In this document: positions 53,663 through 62,788 of the stretch, piece by piece | Layout: each line of letters opens with the position of its first letter | How positions within the stretch are numbered: the stretch's first letter is position 1 | DNA from: Rhodoferax sp. | Lineage (GTDB): Bacteria > Pseudomonadota > Gammaproteobacteria > Burkholderiales > Burkholderiaceae_C | NCBI RefSeq assembly: GCF_013297935.1 | Contig: NZ_JAAFIX010000010.1 | Span: 62,001-126,000 of the forward strand | Direction of reading: 5' to 3' | DNA: 64,000 nt | Notes under the pieces: model-generated | What the model saw: only the letters and a program-made list of their open reading frames with translations | What the model was told of the DNA's origin: nothing | Database searches by the model: none | Made by a program: the position numbers and the translations under genes

Positions 53663-54565
53663 TTAACGGATAAAGCGCTCGATCCGCTCTGCCAATACCT
53701 CCGGCTGGTCGTGGTGCATCATGTGGCCGGCGTCGTCAATGCGAGCTATTTCTACCTGCGGCACGACTTTCAGCCGCTCGTGGTACTCGGCGAGGGTGAA
53801 TTTGCCCTTCCACCACATCTCCAGGCTGTTGTCGGATGCCTCGACGGCCAACACCGGCATGGTCAGTCGCTGGTAGATCGCCATGACCTCTTCCACCCGG
53901 TAGAGCTGGGCGTTGGTCACCTTGTGGGCGGGCTCGCCCAGGATAGACCAGCTGCCGCCCGCGTTTTCAGCGGCCCAGTGGCGGGCGAGCCAATCGGCTT
54001 TGTCCTGGCCCAGGCGCGGGTTGGTTTTCATGAGGCGGCGGGCAACCCCATCTGCGCTGTCATAGGCCTTGAGGTCCATCTCGCCGGCATGCAGCTTTTT
54101 GAGCTCGTCCATCCAGGTCGCAAAGCGGCCGGGCGCTTGGGCCGGAATCGTGGCCGGCATGCCAAAGCCCTCCAGATTGACCAAGCGGCGAATGCGCTCG
54201 GGGCGCACTCCACCGTACAGCATGACCACGTTGCCGCCCATGCTGTGGCCCACCAGGTTGACCTGCTGCCCGGGGGCGTAGTGGTCCAGCAAAAAGTCCA
54301 GGTCGGCCAGGTAGTCGGGGAACCAATAGTTGTCGGCGCCCGGTGCCTTGGTTTTGCCGTAGCCGCGCCAGTCGGGGGCAATGATGTAGTGGTCTTGTGC
54401 GAACGCGTCCACCACAAACTGGTAGCTCGCGGCCACGTCCATCCAGCCATGCACCATGACCAACGGAGTCTTGCCCGGGCCGGGCTCACCCCAGACTTGC
54501 ACGTGGTAATCGAGGTTGCGGATTGCGACGAATTCGCTGCGGGAGGGGCGTCTGACTTGGTACAT
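53663..54565 (-). CDS. alpha/beta hydrolase
   Basis: A 300-residue alpha/beta-fold hydrolase with HGW (oxyanion), the nucleophile elbow GHSMGG (Ser near 119) and the C-terminal His in DDAGHMMHHDQPE. An ATG four codons upstream (54577) is also possible; neither has a clear ribosome binding site. The substrate is unknown; esterases, epoxide hydrolases and haloalkane dehalogenases share this layout. It is divergent from the acyl-CoA synthetase gene. Confidence 0.82.
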   Translation of the reverse strand: MYQVRRPSRSEFVAIRNLDYHVQVWGEPGPGKTPLVMVHGWMDVAASYQFVVDAFAQDHYIIAPDWRGYGKTKAPGADNYWFPDYLADLDFLLDHYAPGQQVNLVGHSMGGNVVMLYGGVRPERIRRLVNLEGFGMPATIPAQAPGRFATWMDELKKLHAGEMDLKAYDSADGVARRLMKTNPRLGQDKADWLARHWAAENAGGSWSILGEPAHKVTNAQLYRVEEVMAIYQRLTMPVLAVEASDNSLEMWWKGKFTLAEYHERLKVVPQVEIARIDDAGHMMHHDQPEVLAERIERFIR

Positions 54566-54600
54566 TGTGCAAATCATAAGGACAGATCAGGAGACAAGAC

Positions 54601-56397
54601 ATGGCCGTCAGTCAAGGCAGAGACACATCTGGCAAAAGCACACTTCCCGCAGGCTACGCTGCCTTGCACAGCCGCTTTCAGTGGGCGGTGCCTGAGCATT
54701 TCAACATGGCCGAGGTGTGCAGCCGGCGCTGGGCGGTCAAGCAAAATGCTACAAAAAGAGTAGCTGTCAGCGCATATTCAACGGGGGCTGCGGCCACTTT
54801 TTACTCTTATTCCCAACTGCAGGAGCAGGCCAACCGGCTCTCCCGCGCGCTGGTGGCGCGTGGCGTGCAGCGGGGCGACCGGGTCGGTATCGTGCTGCCC
54901 CAGCGGTTTGAAACTGCGGTGGCCTACATCGCCGTGATGCAGATGGGGGCGGTGGCGATGCCGCTGTCCATACTGTTTGGCCCCGAGGCCCTGGAGTTCC
55001 GGTTGCAGGACAGCGAGGCAGTCGTTGCCATTTGCGATGCCGGCTCGCTCCCGGCGCTGGCCAGTGTGCGGGGCCAGTGCCCGCACCTGCAAGCCGTGTT
55101 GGGTGTGGGGCTGGAGGCTGCCGACGCTGCACTGCTGAGCGGCCCGCACGACGCGGCGTGGGATGCAGCGCTGGCCGACCAGCCCGCGGAGTTCGAGCTG
55201 GTCAACACCTTGGCCGAGGAGCCCGCGGTGCTTATTTACACCAGTGGCACTACCGGCAACCCCAAGGGCGCCTTGATTCCCCACCGGGCGCTGATTGGCA
55301 ACCTCAGCGGCTTTGTGGCCAGCCAAAACTGGTTTGGTTTTGATGGCAAGCACAACGCAGACTCCCAAGCCGTGTTCTGGTCGCCGGCCGACTGGGCATG
55401 GACCGGCGGGTTGATGGATGCCCTCTTGCCCACCCTGTATTTCGGCCGCCCCATCGTGGCCTACCACGGCCGGTTCAGCCCGCAAACCGCGCTGGAGCTG
55501 ATGCGCGATTGCGGGGTGACCCACACCTTTTTGTTCCCCACCGCGCTCAAGGCCATGATGAAGGCCTATCCTGGAACCAAGGGCGAGACGGTGCGCCAGC
55601 AGTTCAAGCTCCAGCTGGCCGCCATCATGAGCGCGGGCGAAGCGGTGGGCGATGCGGTGTTCGGGTACTGCGAGCGCCAGCTGGGCGTCAAACCCAACGA
55701 AATGTTCGGCCAGACCGAAATGAACTACATCGTGGGCAATTGCAACCTGCACTACCCGTCCAAGCCCGGTAGCATGGGCATGGGCTACCCCGGCCACCGG
55801 GTGGCGGTGATTGACGAGGCCGGCAACGAATGCCCGGTAGGCGTGCCCGGCGAAGTGGCGCTGCACCGCTATGACGTGCAAGGCCAGCCCGACCCGATCT
55901 TCTTTCTGGGCTACTGGAAGAACCCGAAAGCCACCGAGGCCAAGTTCACCGGCGACTGGTGCCGCACCGGCGATCTGGCGCTGCGCGATGCGGATGGCTA
56001 CCTCTGGTACCAAGGCCGCAGCGACGATGTGTTCAAAGCTGCGGGCTACCGCATCGGCCCCGGTGAGATTGAGAACTGCTTGGTCAAGCACCCCGCCGTC
56101 ATCAACGCCGCCGTGGTGCCCAAGCCCGACGCCGAGCGCGGCGCACTGGTCAAAGCCTATGTGGTCATTGCTCCTGATTTCATAGCTGCTTGCGCAGACG
56201 ATACGAGGGCTAGAGCCCATTTACATGCCAAACTGACCCTGGAGCTACAGGCCCACGTGAAAGGTCAGCTCGCACCCTACGAGTACCCCAAAGAGATTGA
56301 ATTTGTAGACGCTCTGCCCATGACCACCACCGGCAAGGTACAGCGCCGCGTGCTGCGCCTGCAAGAAGAGGCGCGCTATGCCGCTGCCCGCGTTTAA
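54601..56397 (+). CDS. AMP-dependent acyl-CoA synthetase
   Basis: A 598-residue ANL-family ligase activating a carboxylic acid to acyl-CoA through an acyl-adenylate. Motifs are the P-loop-like YTSGTTGNPKG (about 215), GQTE (about 363), TGDLALRD and the C-terminal GRSDDVFKAAGYRIGP hinge, plus the late catalytic Lys in TTTGKVQR. AGGAGA is the ribosome binding site. The acid specificity (acetate, propionate or medium chain) cannot be told. Two copies of the 54-nt element lie in frame, near residues 50-67 and 524-541. Confidence 0.9.
   Translation: MAVSQGRDTSGKSTLPAGYAALHSRFQWAVPEHFNMAEVCSRRWAVKQNATKRVAVSAYSTGAAATFYSYSQLQEQANRLSRALVARGVQRGDRVGIVLPQRFETAVAYIAVMQMGAVAMPLSILFGPEALEFRLQDSEAVVAICDAGSLPALASVRGQCPHLQAVLGVGLEAADAALLSGPHDAAWDAALADQPAEFELVNTLAEEPAVLIYTSGTTGNPKGALIPHRALIGNLSGFVASQNWFGFDGKHNADSQAVFWSPADWAWTGGLMDALLPTLYFGRPIVAYHGRFSPQTALELMRDCGVTHTFLFPTALKAMMKAYPGTKGETVRQQFKLQLAAIMSAGEAVGDAVFGYCERQLGVKPNEMFGQTEMNYIVGNCNLHYPSKPGSMGMGYPGHRVAVIDEAGNECPVGVPGEVALHRYDVQGQPDPIFFLGYWKNPKATEAKFTGDWCRTGDLALRDADGYLWYQGRSDDVFKAAGYRIGPGEIENCLVKHPAVINAAVVPKPDAERGALVKAYVVIAPDFIAACADDTRARAHLHAKLTLELQAHVKGQLAPYEYPKEIEFVDALPMTTTGKVQRRVLRLQEEARYAAARV
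54748..54801 (+). repeat. 54-nt two-hairpin dispersed element, copy 9 (acyl-CoA synthetase, 5' part)
   Basis: Plus-strand reading GCTACA-N6-GTAGCT-N4-GCGCA-N11-GGCTGCGGCCA-CTTTT. The stem is GCTAC / GTAGC. It encodes ATKRVAVSAYSTGAAAT in the N-terminal region. Confidence 0.72.
56170..56223 (+). repeat. 54-nt two-hairpin dispersed element, copy 10 (acyl-CoA synthetase, 3' part)
   Basis: Plus-strand reading GCTCCT-N6-ATAGCT-GCTT-GCGCA-N11-GGCTAGAGCCC-ATTT. The 3' half is a perfect consensus copy, with GGG / CCC pairing. It encodes APDFIAACADDTRARAH. Confidence 0.82.
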
Positions 56398-57199
56398 GGC
56401 GCCGTTTCGGCCCACGCTGCTGCGGCGCATTGCGTGGTTGCACCGGGTGAGGTACTTGCCTTGGCTGGTGTGGGGAATCTCGGTGTATGCCGCGCGACCG
56501 CCGCACTACCTTTTCGGGGTGGTGATCGTGGTGGGTAGTGTGTTGAGTGCGCTGATGTTCGCTGCGCTATTGGCCTGGGAGCAGAGCCTGCGCCGCCAGT
56601 TTGTGCGCGAGGCTCCGTTGCCGCGATTTTTGGGCGCCAAGCTCATAGCGCTTTACCCCCAGCTCAGTGGGCGCGATACCGAGCTGGTGCTGCATGGTCT
56701 GCGCCAGTTTTTCATGGCCCACTTGCGCAGCAAGCGCCAGTTTGTAGCCATGCCTTCTAAAGTGGTGGACGCGGCCTGGCACGAGTTCATCCTGCACACG
56801 CGCGGTTACGAACAGTGGTGCGAGGCTGCCTTTGGTCGTATGCTGCACCACAGCCCGGCCGAGGTGCTGGGGCGGGACCCCCAGCGCAACTCGGGCCTGC
56901 GCCGTACCTGGTTTTGGGCCTGCAAGGAAGAGAGCATCGACCCGCGTGCGCCCACGCGCCTGCCGCTGCTGTTTGCGCTGGATAAGAAGTTTGCGATTGC
57001 AGGCGGCTTCACCTACATGCCCAACTGCCGCGACATCGACAACAAGGCCGGCTCCGACGCCTACTGCGGCACCAGTTTCAGTGATGGGGGCAGCGGGTGC
57101 AGTGGCAGCGACAGTTCGTCGGACGGTGCCTTCAGCTTTAGCTCCGACAGCAGTGACAGCGGCTGTGGCGGGGGAAGTAGTTGTGGCGGTGGCGACTAG
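56378..57199 (+). CDS. membrane protein with Ser/Gly/Cys-rich tail, unknown
   Basis: A 273-residue protein that starts 20 bp inside the acyl-CoA synthetase gene. It has two hydrophobic helices (about 24-40 and 46-67), then a globular part with a distinctive WHEFILHTRGYEQWC segment (about 130-148), and a C-terminal tail of about 45 residues made almost wholly of Ser, Gly, Asp and Cys (from about residue 228). Such tails occur in glycine-rich-domain proteins of unknown function. I cannot assign a role. Confidence 0.65.
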   Translation: MPLPAFKAPFRPTLLRRIAWLHRVRYLPWLVWGISVYAARPPHYLFGVVIVVGSVLSALMFAALLAWEQSLRRQFVREAPLPRFLGAKLIALYPQLSGRDTELVLHGLRQFFMAHLRSKRQFVAMPSKVVDAAWHEFILHTRGYEQWCEAAFGRMLHHSPAEVLGRDPQRNSGLRRTWFWACKEESIDPRAPTRLPLLFALDKKFAIAGGFTYMPNCRDIDNKAGSDAYCGTSFSDGGSGCSGSDSSSDGAFSFSSDSSDSGCGGGSSCGGGD

Positions 57200-57265
57200 G
57201 TCTTTCCCTCCGCGCTACCATCTGGCCATTCATTTTTTTCCGCCGGTCTCAACGAGCAAACACGC

Positions 57266-58333
57266 ATGAACACCATCCAACTCGGTCGCAGTGATCTGCA
57301 AGTTACCCCCATCTGCCTGGGCACCATGACCTTTGGCGAGCAGGTAGACGAGCCCACCTCTCACGCCATCCTGAGCCGCGCGCTGGAGCGGGGCGTGAAC
57401 TTCATCGACACGGCTGAGATGTACTCCGTGCCCCCGCGCGCTGAGACCTTCAACCTGACCGAAAAAATCATCGGCAACTGGCTCAAGGCCAACCCCACAG
57501 CCCGTGACAAGCTGGTCATCGCCACCAAGGTGGCCGGTCCCTCACGCGGCATGCCTTGGGTGCGCAACGGCAGCAGCAACCTCACGGCCGAAGACATCGT
57601 GGCGGCGTGCGAAGGCAGCTTGCAGCGCATGAATATCGACGTCATCGACCTGTATCAGATTCACTGGCCGGTGCGCCATGTGCCCATGTTCGGCGGCATG
57701 TACTACAACCCCGCCAACGAAAACGTGGGCGGCAGCGCCATCGAAGAACAGTTGCGCGCCATGGACACGCTGGTCAAGGCCGGCAAGGTGCGCGCCATTG
57801 GCTTGTCCAATGAAACGTCTTACGGCGTGCACGAGTTTGTGCGCCTGGCCGAGCAGCATGGCCTGCCTCGCATTGCCACCGTGCAAAACAACTACGGCCT
57901 GCTGGCCCGCACGGCAGAAAACGGCTTGGACGAAACCATGCACCGCCTGGGCGTGTCGCTCTTGCCGTATTCGCCTCTAGCGTTTGGCTTGCTCACCGGC
58001 AAGTACGACGAAGAAGGCCTGCTGGGCGAAAACGTGTCGCCTGATGTGCGCCTGCGCAAGTTTGAGTCCACCCGCAAGCAGCGCTGGGGTCGCCCCGATG
58101 CCCTGAAAGCCGCGCGCAAGTACAACGCTTTAGCCCGCGAGTACGGCTTCACGCCCAGCCAGATGGCCTTGGCCTTCTGCTACACCAAATGGCAAGTGGC
58201 CAGCACCATCATCGGTGTGCGCACTCTGGAGCAGCTCGACGAAAACATCGACGCCTGGGGCACCGTGCTGCCCGAAGAGCTGCTGAAAAAGATCGACGAA
58301 GTCCGCTGGGAAATCCGCGATCCGGCGGTGTAA
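57266..58333 (+). CDS. aldo/keto reductase (Tas-like)
   Basis: A 355-residue NADPH-dependent oxidoreductase with the catalytic tetrad visible: Asp in NFIDTAEMY, Tyr in the same motif, Lys in VIATKVAG and His in YQIHWP. The MTFGEQ start and ETFNLTEKIIG segment resemble E. coli Tas. The physiological substrate is unknown. Confidence 0.9.
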   Translation: MNTIQLGRSDLQVTPICLGTMTFGEQVDEPTSHAILSRALERGVNFIDTAEMYSVPPRAETFNLTEKIIGNWLKANPTARDKLVIATKVAGPSRGMPWVRNGSSNLTAEDIVAACEGSLQRMNIDVIDLYQIHWPVRHVPMFGGMYYNPANENVGGSAIEEQLRAMDTLVKAGKVRAIGLSNETSYGVHEFVRLAEQHGLPRIATVQNNYGLLARTAENGLDETMHRLGVSLLPYSPLAFGLLTGKYDEEGLLGENVSPDVRLRKFESTRKQRWGRPDALKAARKYNALAREYGFTPSQMALAFCYTKWQVASTIIGVRTLEQLDENIDAWGTVLPEELLKKIDEVRWEIRDPAV

Positions 58334-58370
58334 CCCGACAAGGGGCCAAGGCGTATGAAAATACGCCCCT

Positions 58371-58862
58371 ATGGCCAAAAAAGACCACGTCTCTGAAACC
58401 CCTGCCACCCAGCTGCTTAAAGCGCACAAGGTGGCGTTCACCGAACACCCCTACGAATACTTGGAGCATGGCGGCGCGCAGCACAGCGCGGCGGTGCTGG
58501 GGTTTGATCCGTTCACCGTGGTCAAAACCCTGGTCATGCAAGACCAGGACGCCAAGCCTCTGGTGGTGCTGATGCACGGCAACCGCAAGGTGTCTACCAA
58601 AAACCTGGCTCGCCAGATTGGCGCCAAGTCCGTGGAGCCCTGCGCCCCCGAGACTGCCAACAAACACAGCGGCTATCTGGTGGGCGGCACCTCGCCTTTC
58701 GGCACCCGCAAAACCATGCCCGTGTTCATAGAGTCCACCATTCTGGAGTTGCCACGTATCTGCATCAATGGCGGGCGGCGCGGGTACTTAGTAGGTATTG
58801 ATCCCCAGGTTTGTGTGGAGTTGCTGGGCGCTAAGCCTGTACAGTGCGCGCTGGAAGAGTGA
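58371..58862 (+). CDS. ybaK: Cys-tRNA(Pro)/Cys-tRNA deacylase
   Basis: A 163-residue protein of the YbaK/EbsC family, which hydrolyses Cys mischarged on tRNA(Pro). The conserved Lys of VKTLVM (about 45), the GxxxS region ([11 protein letters not shown]) and [14 protein letters not shown] are present. It starts 37 bp after the aldo/keto reductase gene and ends 14 bp before plsY. Confidence 0.9.
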   Translation: MAKKDHVSETPATQLLKAHKVAFTEHPYEYLEHGGAQHSAAVLGFDPFTVVKTLVMQDQDAKPLVVLMHGNRKVSTKNLARQIGAKSVEPCAPETANKHSGYLVGGTSPFGTRKTMPVFIESTILELPRICINGGRRGYLVGIDPQVCVELLGAKPVQCALEE

Positions 58863-58876
58863 TTGGAGAACCTGTT

Positions 58877-59518
58877 TTGAATTCTGTGTTGTACCCCCTG
58901 TTGGCCACCGTAGTCGCCTACTTGATCGGCTCTTTGTCCTTTGCCGTGATCGTCAGCCGCGTCATGGGTCTGAACGACCCGCGCACCTACGGCAGCAAAA
59001 ACCCCGGTGCCACCAATGTGCTGCGCTCCGGTTCTAAGGCCGCGGCGGTGGTGACACTGTTGCTGGACGCCGTCAAAGGCTGGCTGCCGGTGGCCGCTAT
59101 CCAGTGGTGGGGCCAGCCCTATGGCTTGGGCGAGGGCACCATGGCTCTGGCAGGCTTTGCGGCCTTTATCGGCCACCTGTACCCGGTGTTTTTCAAGTTT
59201 GTAGGGGGTAAAGGCGTGGCGACTGCGCTGGGCGTGTTGGTTGCCACAAGCGGCTGGCTGGCGCTGGCCACTGGCCTCACCTGGCTGGTGGTGGCCTATG
59301 CGTTTCGCTACTCGTCGCTCGCTTCCTTGGCTGCGGCACTGTTTGCGCCGGCCTATTACGCCTTTGGCGACGGTGTGGCGTGGGTTGCTGATCGCAACTT
59401 GCTGCTGTCTACTGCGGTGATGTCCATCTTCTTGATTTGGCGCCATTCCGAAAACATCTCGCGCCTGGTCAAAGGCACCGAGTCCAAGCTCGGCAAGAAA
59501 AAAGACGCCGGAAAATAA
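58877..59518 (+). CDS. plsY: acyl-phosphate glycerol-3-phosphate acyltransferase
   Basis: A 213-residue membrane enzyme with about five to six helices, making lysophosphatidic acid from acyl-phosphate. PlsY motifs are clear: GSLSFAV (start), [12 protein letters not shown], the [18 protein letters not shown] segment and a C-terminal RH motif ([11 protein letters not shown]). A TTG at 58877, with GGAG about 9 bases upstream, is the likely start; an in-frame GTG at 58844 would overlap ybaK. Confidence 0.92.
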   Translation: MNSVLYPLLATVVAYLIGSLSFAVIVSRVMGLNDPRTYGSKNPGATNVLRSGSKAAAVVTLLLDAVKGWLPVAAIQWWGQPYGLGEGTMALAGFAAFIGHLYPVFFKFVGGKGVATALGVLVATSGWLALATGLTWLVVAYAFRYSSLASLAAALFAPAYYAFGDGVAWVADRNLLLSTAVMSIFLIWRHSENISRLVKGTESKLGKKKDAGK

Positions 59519-59539
59519 GGCGGCGCTAAGTAAAGCGGC

Positions 59540-60502
59540 CTAGGCCATGCTGAGCGCTTGGCTGCCCAGTTGCAACAAGAAAAAGTGATTGAGCGGCGTC
59601 CGCACGGCGATCGCTGGCAGTGCTGAGCGGATTTTGGGTGGCGAATCGCCGGTCGCGTGCAGGCGCGGGTTGTGGTGAAACTCGCCACTGGCTTTGCCGA
59701 TGATCACCACAAACGGCAAGTTGGCCTTGCCACTGCGCCGCACCACCACCGCCAGCTCGTCGTTGTCCAGCCGCACGTAAGTTCCCGGCGGGCACAAACC
59801 GACCGCCCGCACCAGCGCCTGGCCGATTTCATCGACCCCTGCCGTTGCGCGCGCCATGACCGAGCGTGCCGACTCAATAGCGCTGCGCCCGGTACGGGAT
59901 GCTCGCGGTGAAATCATGGCCGCGTAGCGGTCCACCACTTTCAGCACCCGTGTCAATCGCACGGTGCCACCGGCCGTGGCAGGTGTTTCGCGGTCAACCG
60001 CATCGTCGTGATGGCCCGAGACGATGTCCAGCCACTCGTCATCCGCCACGCCTAAATTGGCCAGCATCATCGCACCCTTGATGGGGTGGGTGCGGATGGC
60101 GTCTTGTTGCGCTTGGTTCGGCCGCTCTGTTTGGGTCGCCAGCTGGTCTTGCAAGGCGGTCATGGCCACATTCATGGTCAGCGCGGCGTGTACCAGGCTA
60201 TTGCGTTCTTTGAGCGAGAGTTGAAGCTCACCTGCCACAAGGTGGCACAACACGGCACACACCAAGGAGTGCGAAGCGCTGTAGCCCACCGGCGAATTGC
60301 TGGCGAGCTGGAACAGCAGGTACAGGCCGACATCGGGGTCCCGTTGCAGCAGGCCTTGCATCCAGCGGTCGTATTGCAGCACGCGGTGGGCGAACTGCTG
60401 CGTGGTGGCCGGGCTGCTCAAAATCACGCCCAGCCCGGACTCCAGGTCCGACCACTGCCCCAGCAGGTCTTCGTAAGCGTTTTCGTCTTGCACCGTGGTC
60501 AT
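59540..60502 (-). CDS. degenerate HD-GYP-like protein
   Basis: A 320-residue soluble protein whose pattern follows the HD-GYP fold (HP near 142, HHDD near 165, VVDRYAAM near 188), but the HD pair and the GYP motif are both missing (ALTMNVAM and HHDDAVDRE instead). Loss of c-di-GMP phosphodiesterase activity is likely. I use ATG 60502; a TTG at 60511 overlapping the stop of the upstream gene is an alternative. It is downstream of a retropepsin-like gene and yajQ, which binds c-di-GMP in some species. Confidence 0.7.
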   Translation of the reverse strand: MTTVQDENAYEDLLGQWSDLESGLGVILSSPATTQQFAHRVLQYDRWMQGLLQRDPDVGLYLLFQLASNSPVGYSASHSLVCAVLCHLVAGELQLSLKERNSLVHAALTMNVAMTALQDQLATQTERPNQAQQDAIRTHPIKGAMMLANLGVADDEWLDIVSGHHDDAVDRETPATAGGTVRLTRVLKVVDRYAAMISPRASRTGRSAIESARSVMARATAGVDEIGQALVRAVGLCPPGTYVRLDNDELAVVVRRSGKANLPFVVIIGKASGEFHHNPRLHATGDSPPKIRSALPAIAVRTPLNHFFLLQLGSQALSMA

Positions 60503-60507
60503 CCGGT

Positions 60508-61152
60508 TCAATAGCGCTTTTCCAGCACCATCTGGTCGTTGGTGCGGTTCATTTGAAAGCGACCCAAAAAGCTATTTCCCAGCAACACATAGGGCATGGC
60601 AGCGGGGGTAATGACGGCATCGACGCCACTCACCAGTACATCGCCGAGCCGCACGCTATCGAGCGTCATGCGCCAGCCCGGCACCACGCCGTTGGCGGTG
60701 TTCATTTGGACTTGGTCGCCATTTTTGTATTTCAGACCGATACGGTCTGCCTCGGCTACTCCGATAGATACCGCAGTAGCGCCTGTGTCCAACATGAAGC
60801 GGACAATGCGGCCGTTGATCTGGCCCTCGCTGGTGAAGTGTCCGCCCGGACCCACCGCCAGCACCACCCGGCTACCGCCGGCCGCCAGGCCTGCAGAACT
60901 GCCTACGCTGGCAGGCGCTTCGCCCACCCGCAGGTTGAGCTTTTTGCCCGCGATCTCGACCACTACGGTCTCCGCTTGCACCGACACCACCTTCACCCCC
61001 ATGTGGGTGGCGCCTACCGCCACACTTTTGGGAAAACTGCCATCCACAATCAGTAGTGCCTTGTCACCCAAGGTGCCGTTGAGCGCAACGCTCTGGCCCC
61101 AAGCAAGAGGGCACAGCAGCGAGGCGGCCAGAAGGAGGGCGGTGCTACGCAT
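60508..61152 (-). CDS. retropepsin-like aspartic protease (TIGR02281 type)
   Basis: A 214-residue secreted protein: signal peptide (cleaved near AWGQS, about 20), a small beta domain (about 25-80), a Gly/Ala linker and a retroviral-type aspartyl protease domain (about 100-212) with LDTGATAVSI holding the catalytic Asp, and LLGNSFLGRF near the end. Active as a dimer in related proteins. Its start shares one base with the yajQ stop, so translation is coupled. Confidence 0.85.
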   Translation of the reverse strand: MRSTALLLAASLLCPLAWGQSVALNGTLGDKALLIVDGSFPKSVAVGATHMGVKVVSVQAETVVVEIAGKKLNLRVGEAPASVGSSAGLAAGGSRVVLAVGPGGHFTSEGQINGRIVRFMLDTGATAVSIGVAEADRIGLKYKNGDQVQMNTANGVVPGWRMTLDSVRLGDVLVSGVDAVITPAAMPYVLLGNSFLGRFQMNRTNDQMVLEKRY

Positions 61153-61637
61153 CAGTCGCGGAAGTTGTCGAAGGTCAGAGGGATGTCGGTCACTTCTTTG
61201 CGGATCAGGGCCATGGCGGCTTGCAGGTCGTCGCGCTTGGCGCCGGTGATGCGCACCTTCTCCTCTTGGATCGCGGCTTGCACCTTGAGCTTGCTGTCTT
61301 TCATCAAGCGCTGGATTTTCTTGGCCAGCTCGCTTTCAATGCCGTTGCGCACTTTGATGACGACCTTGACCTTGTCGCCGCCCATTTTTTGCACATCGCC
61401 ACGATCGAGGAAGCGCACATCCACTTCCTGCTTGGTGAGCTTGTTGCGCAGCACGTCTTCAATCTGGTCGAGCTGAAAGTCGGCGTCGCCAATGAGGGTG
61501 ATCTCTTTGTCTTTGATTTCGATCTTGGCGGCAGTGCCCTTGAAGTCAAAGCGGGTGCCGATTTCTTTGGCGGAGTTTTCTACGCCGTTTTTGACCTTGA
61601 CCAGGTCGGCTTCACAAATGGTATCGAATGAGGGCAT
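61152..61637 (-). CDS. yajQ: YajQ family nucleotide-binding protein
   Basis: A 161-residue protein of the UPF0234/YajQ family, nearly full family length. It starts with MPSFDTICE and contains the conserved GTRFDFKGT segment. In Xanthomonas and Pseudomonas, members bind c-di-GMP and control gene expression with a LysR partner; whether that holds here is unknown. It is divergent from murB with a 38-bp gap. Confidence 0.93.
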   Translation of the reverse strand: MPSFDTICEADLVKVKNGVENSAKEIGTRFDFKGTAAKIEIKDKEITLIGDADFQLDQIEDVLRNKLTKQEVDVRFLDRGDVQKMGGDKVKVVIKVRNGIESELAKKIQRLMKDSKLKVQAAIQEEKVRITGAKRDDLQAAMALIRKEVTDIPLTFDNFRD

Positions 61638-61675
61638 GGGACTCGCTCTAAAAAATGCAATGAGACAATCTGGGG

Positions 61676-62743
61676 ATGTTAGTCGAGAAAAACATTCCCC
61701 TCCAGGCGTTCAACACCTTCCGCATTGTGGCCAAGGCCCAGGCGCTGGCCCGGATCGCCAGCGAATCCGATGTGCGCGCCCTCTTGGCCGACCCCGAGTG
61801 GGCCACGGTGCCCAAGTTTGTGCTCGGTGGTGGCAGCAATATTGTGCTGACCGGCGATGTGAAGCCGCTGGTGCTGAAGGTGGAGGTGCGTGGCCTGCGC
61901 GTGGTGGGCGAAACCAGCAAAGACGTGATTGTGGAATCAGGTTCCGGTGAGGCCTGGCACGACCTGGTGAGCTGGACCCTGGACCACAACCTGCCCGGCC
62001 TGGAAAACATGGCCCTGATACCGGGCACCGTGGGCGCCTCGCCTGTGCAAAACGTAGGTGCTTATGGGGTGGAACTGCAAGACCGTTTTGACTCGCTCGA
62101 CGCCATCCACCTTGAAACCGGTGAAGTCTTCACCCTGAACGCGGCCCAGTGCGCCTTTGGCTACCGCGACTCGGTGTTCAAGCACAGCAGCAGCGCCAGT
62201 GATGGGGCCCAGGCGCTGGGGTTGAAAGACCGGGCTTTGATACTGCGGGTGCGCTTTGCCTTGCCCAAGGTCTGGAAGCCGGTGCTCGGCTATGCCGACA
62301 TTGAGCGCAAGATGGCTGAGCACGGCGTCAGCACCCCCACGCCCCGCCAGATTTACGACTGGGTGTGCGAAGTGCGCCGCGCCAAACTGCCCGATCCGGC
62401 CCTCATTGGCAATGCCGGCAGCTTCTTCAAAAACCCGACGGTGACCGTAGAACAGTGCGAAGACATCATTGCCCGTGAACCCAAGGTGGTGCACTACAAG
62501 CTGGACAACGGTGCCGTCAAACTGGCGGCCGGCTGGTTGATCGACGCCTGCGGTTGGAAAGGCAAAACCGTCGGCCAGGCCGGTGTCTACGAGAAGCAAG
62601 CCTTGGTGCTGGTCAACCGTGGCGCAGGGGTCGATGGCAATGGCGCCACCGGTGGCGAAGTCATGACCCTTGCCAAGGCCATTCAAACCAGTGTGTATGA
62701 GCGCTTTGGCATCCTGCTGGAGCCCGAACCAGTGGTGCTCTAA
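61676..62743 (+). CDS. murB: UDP-N-acetylenolpyruvoylglucosamine reductase
   Basis: A 355-residue flavoenzyme of peptidoglycan precursor synthesis. The FAD-binding part shows GGGSNIV and [16 protein letters not shown]; the catalytic residues are Ser in [10 protein letters not shown] and Glu in the C-terminal LEPEP. YRDSVFK marks it as a type I (E. coli-like) MurB. Frames and length are normal. Confidence 0.95.
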   Translation: MLVEKNIPLQAFNTFRIVAKAQALARIASESDVRALLADPEWATVPKFVLGGGSNIVLTGDVKPLVLKVEVRGLRVVGETSKDVIVESGSGEAWHDLVSWTLDHNLPGLENMALIPGTVGASPVQNVGAYGVELQDRFDSLDAIHLETGEVFTLNAAQCAFGYRDSVFKHSSSASDGAQALGLKDRALILRVRFALPKVWKPVLGYADIERKMAEHGVSTPTPRQIYDWVCEVRRAKLPDPALIGNAGSFFKNPTVTVEQCEDIIAREPKVVHYKLDNGAVKLAAGWLIDACGWKGKTVGQAGVYEKQALVLVNRGAGVDGNGATGGEVMTLAKAIQTSVYERFGILLEPEPVVL

Positions 62744-62788
62744 AACCCTGCAACCCAGTCAAGCGCCCGAACGGGCTAACCTCCGGCC

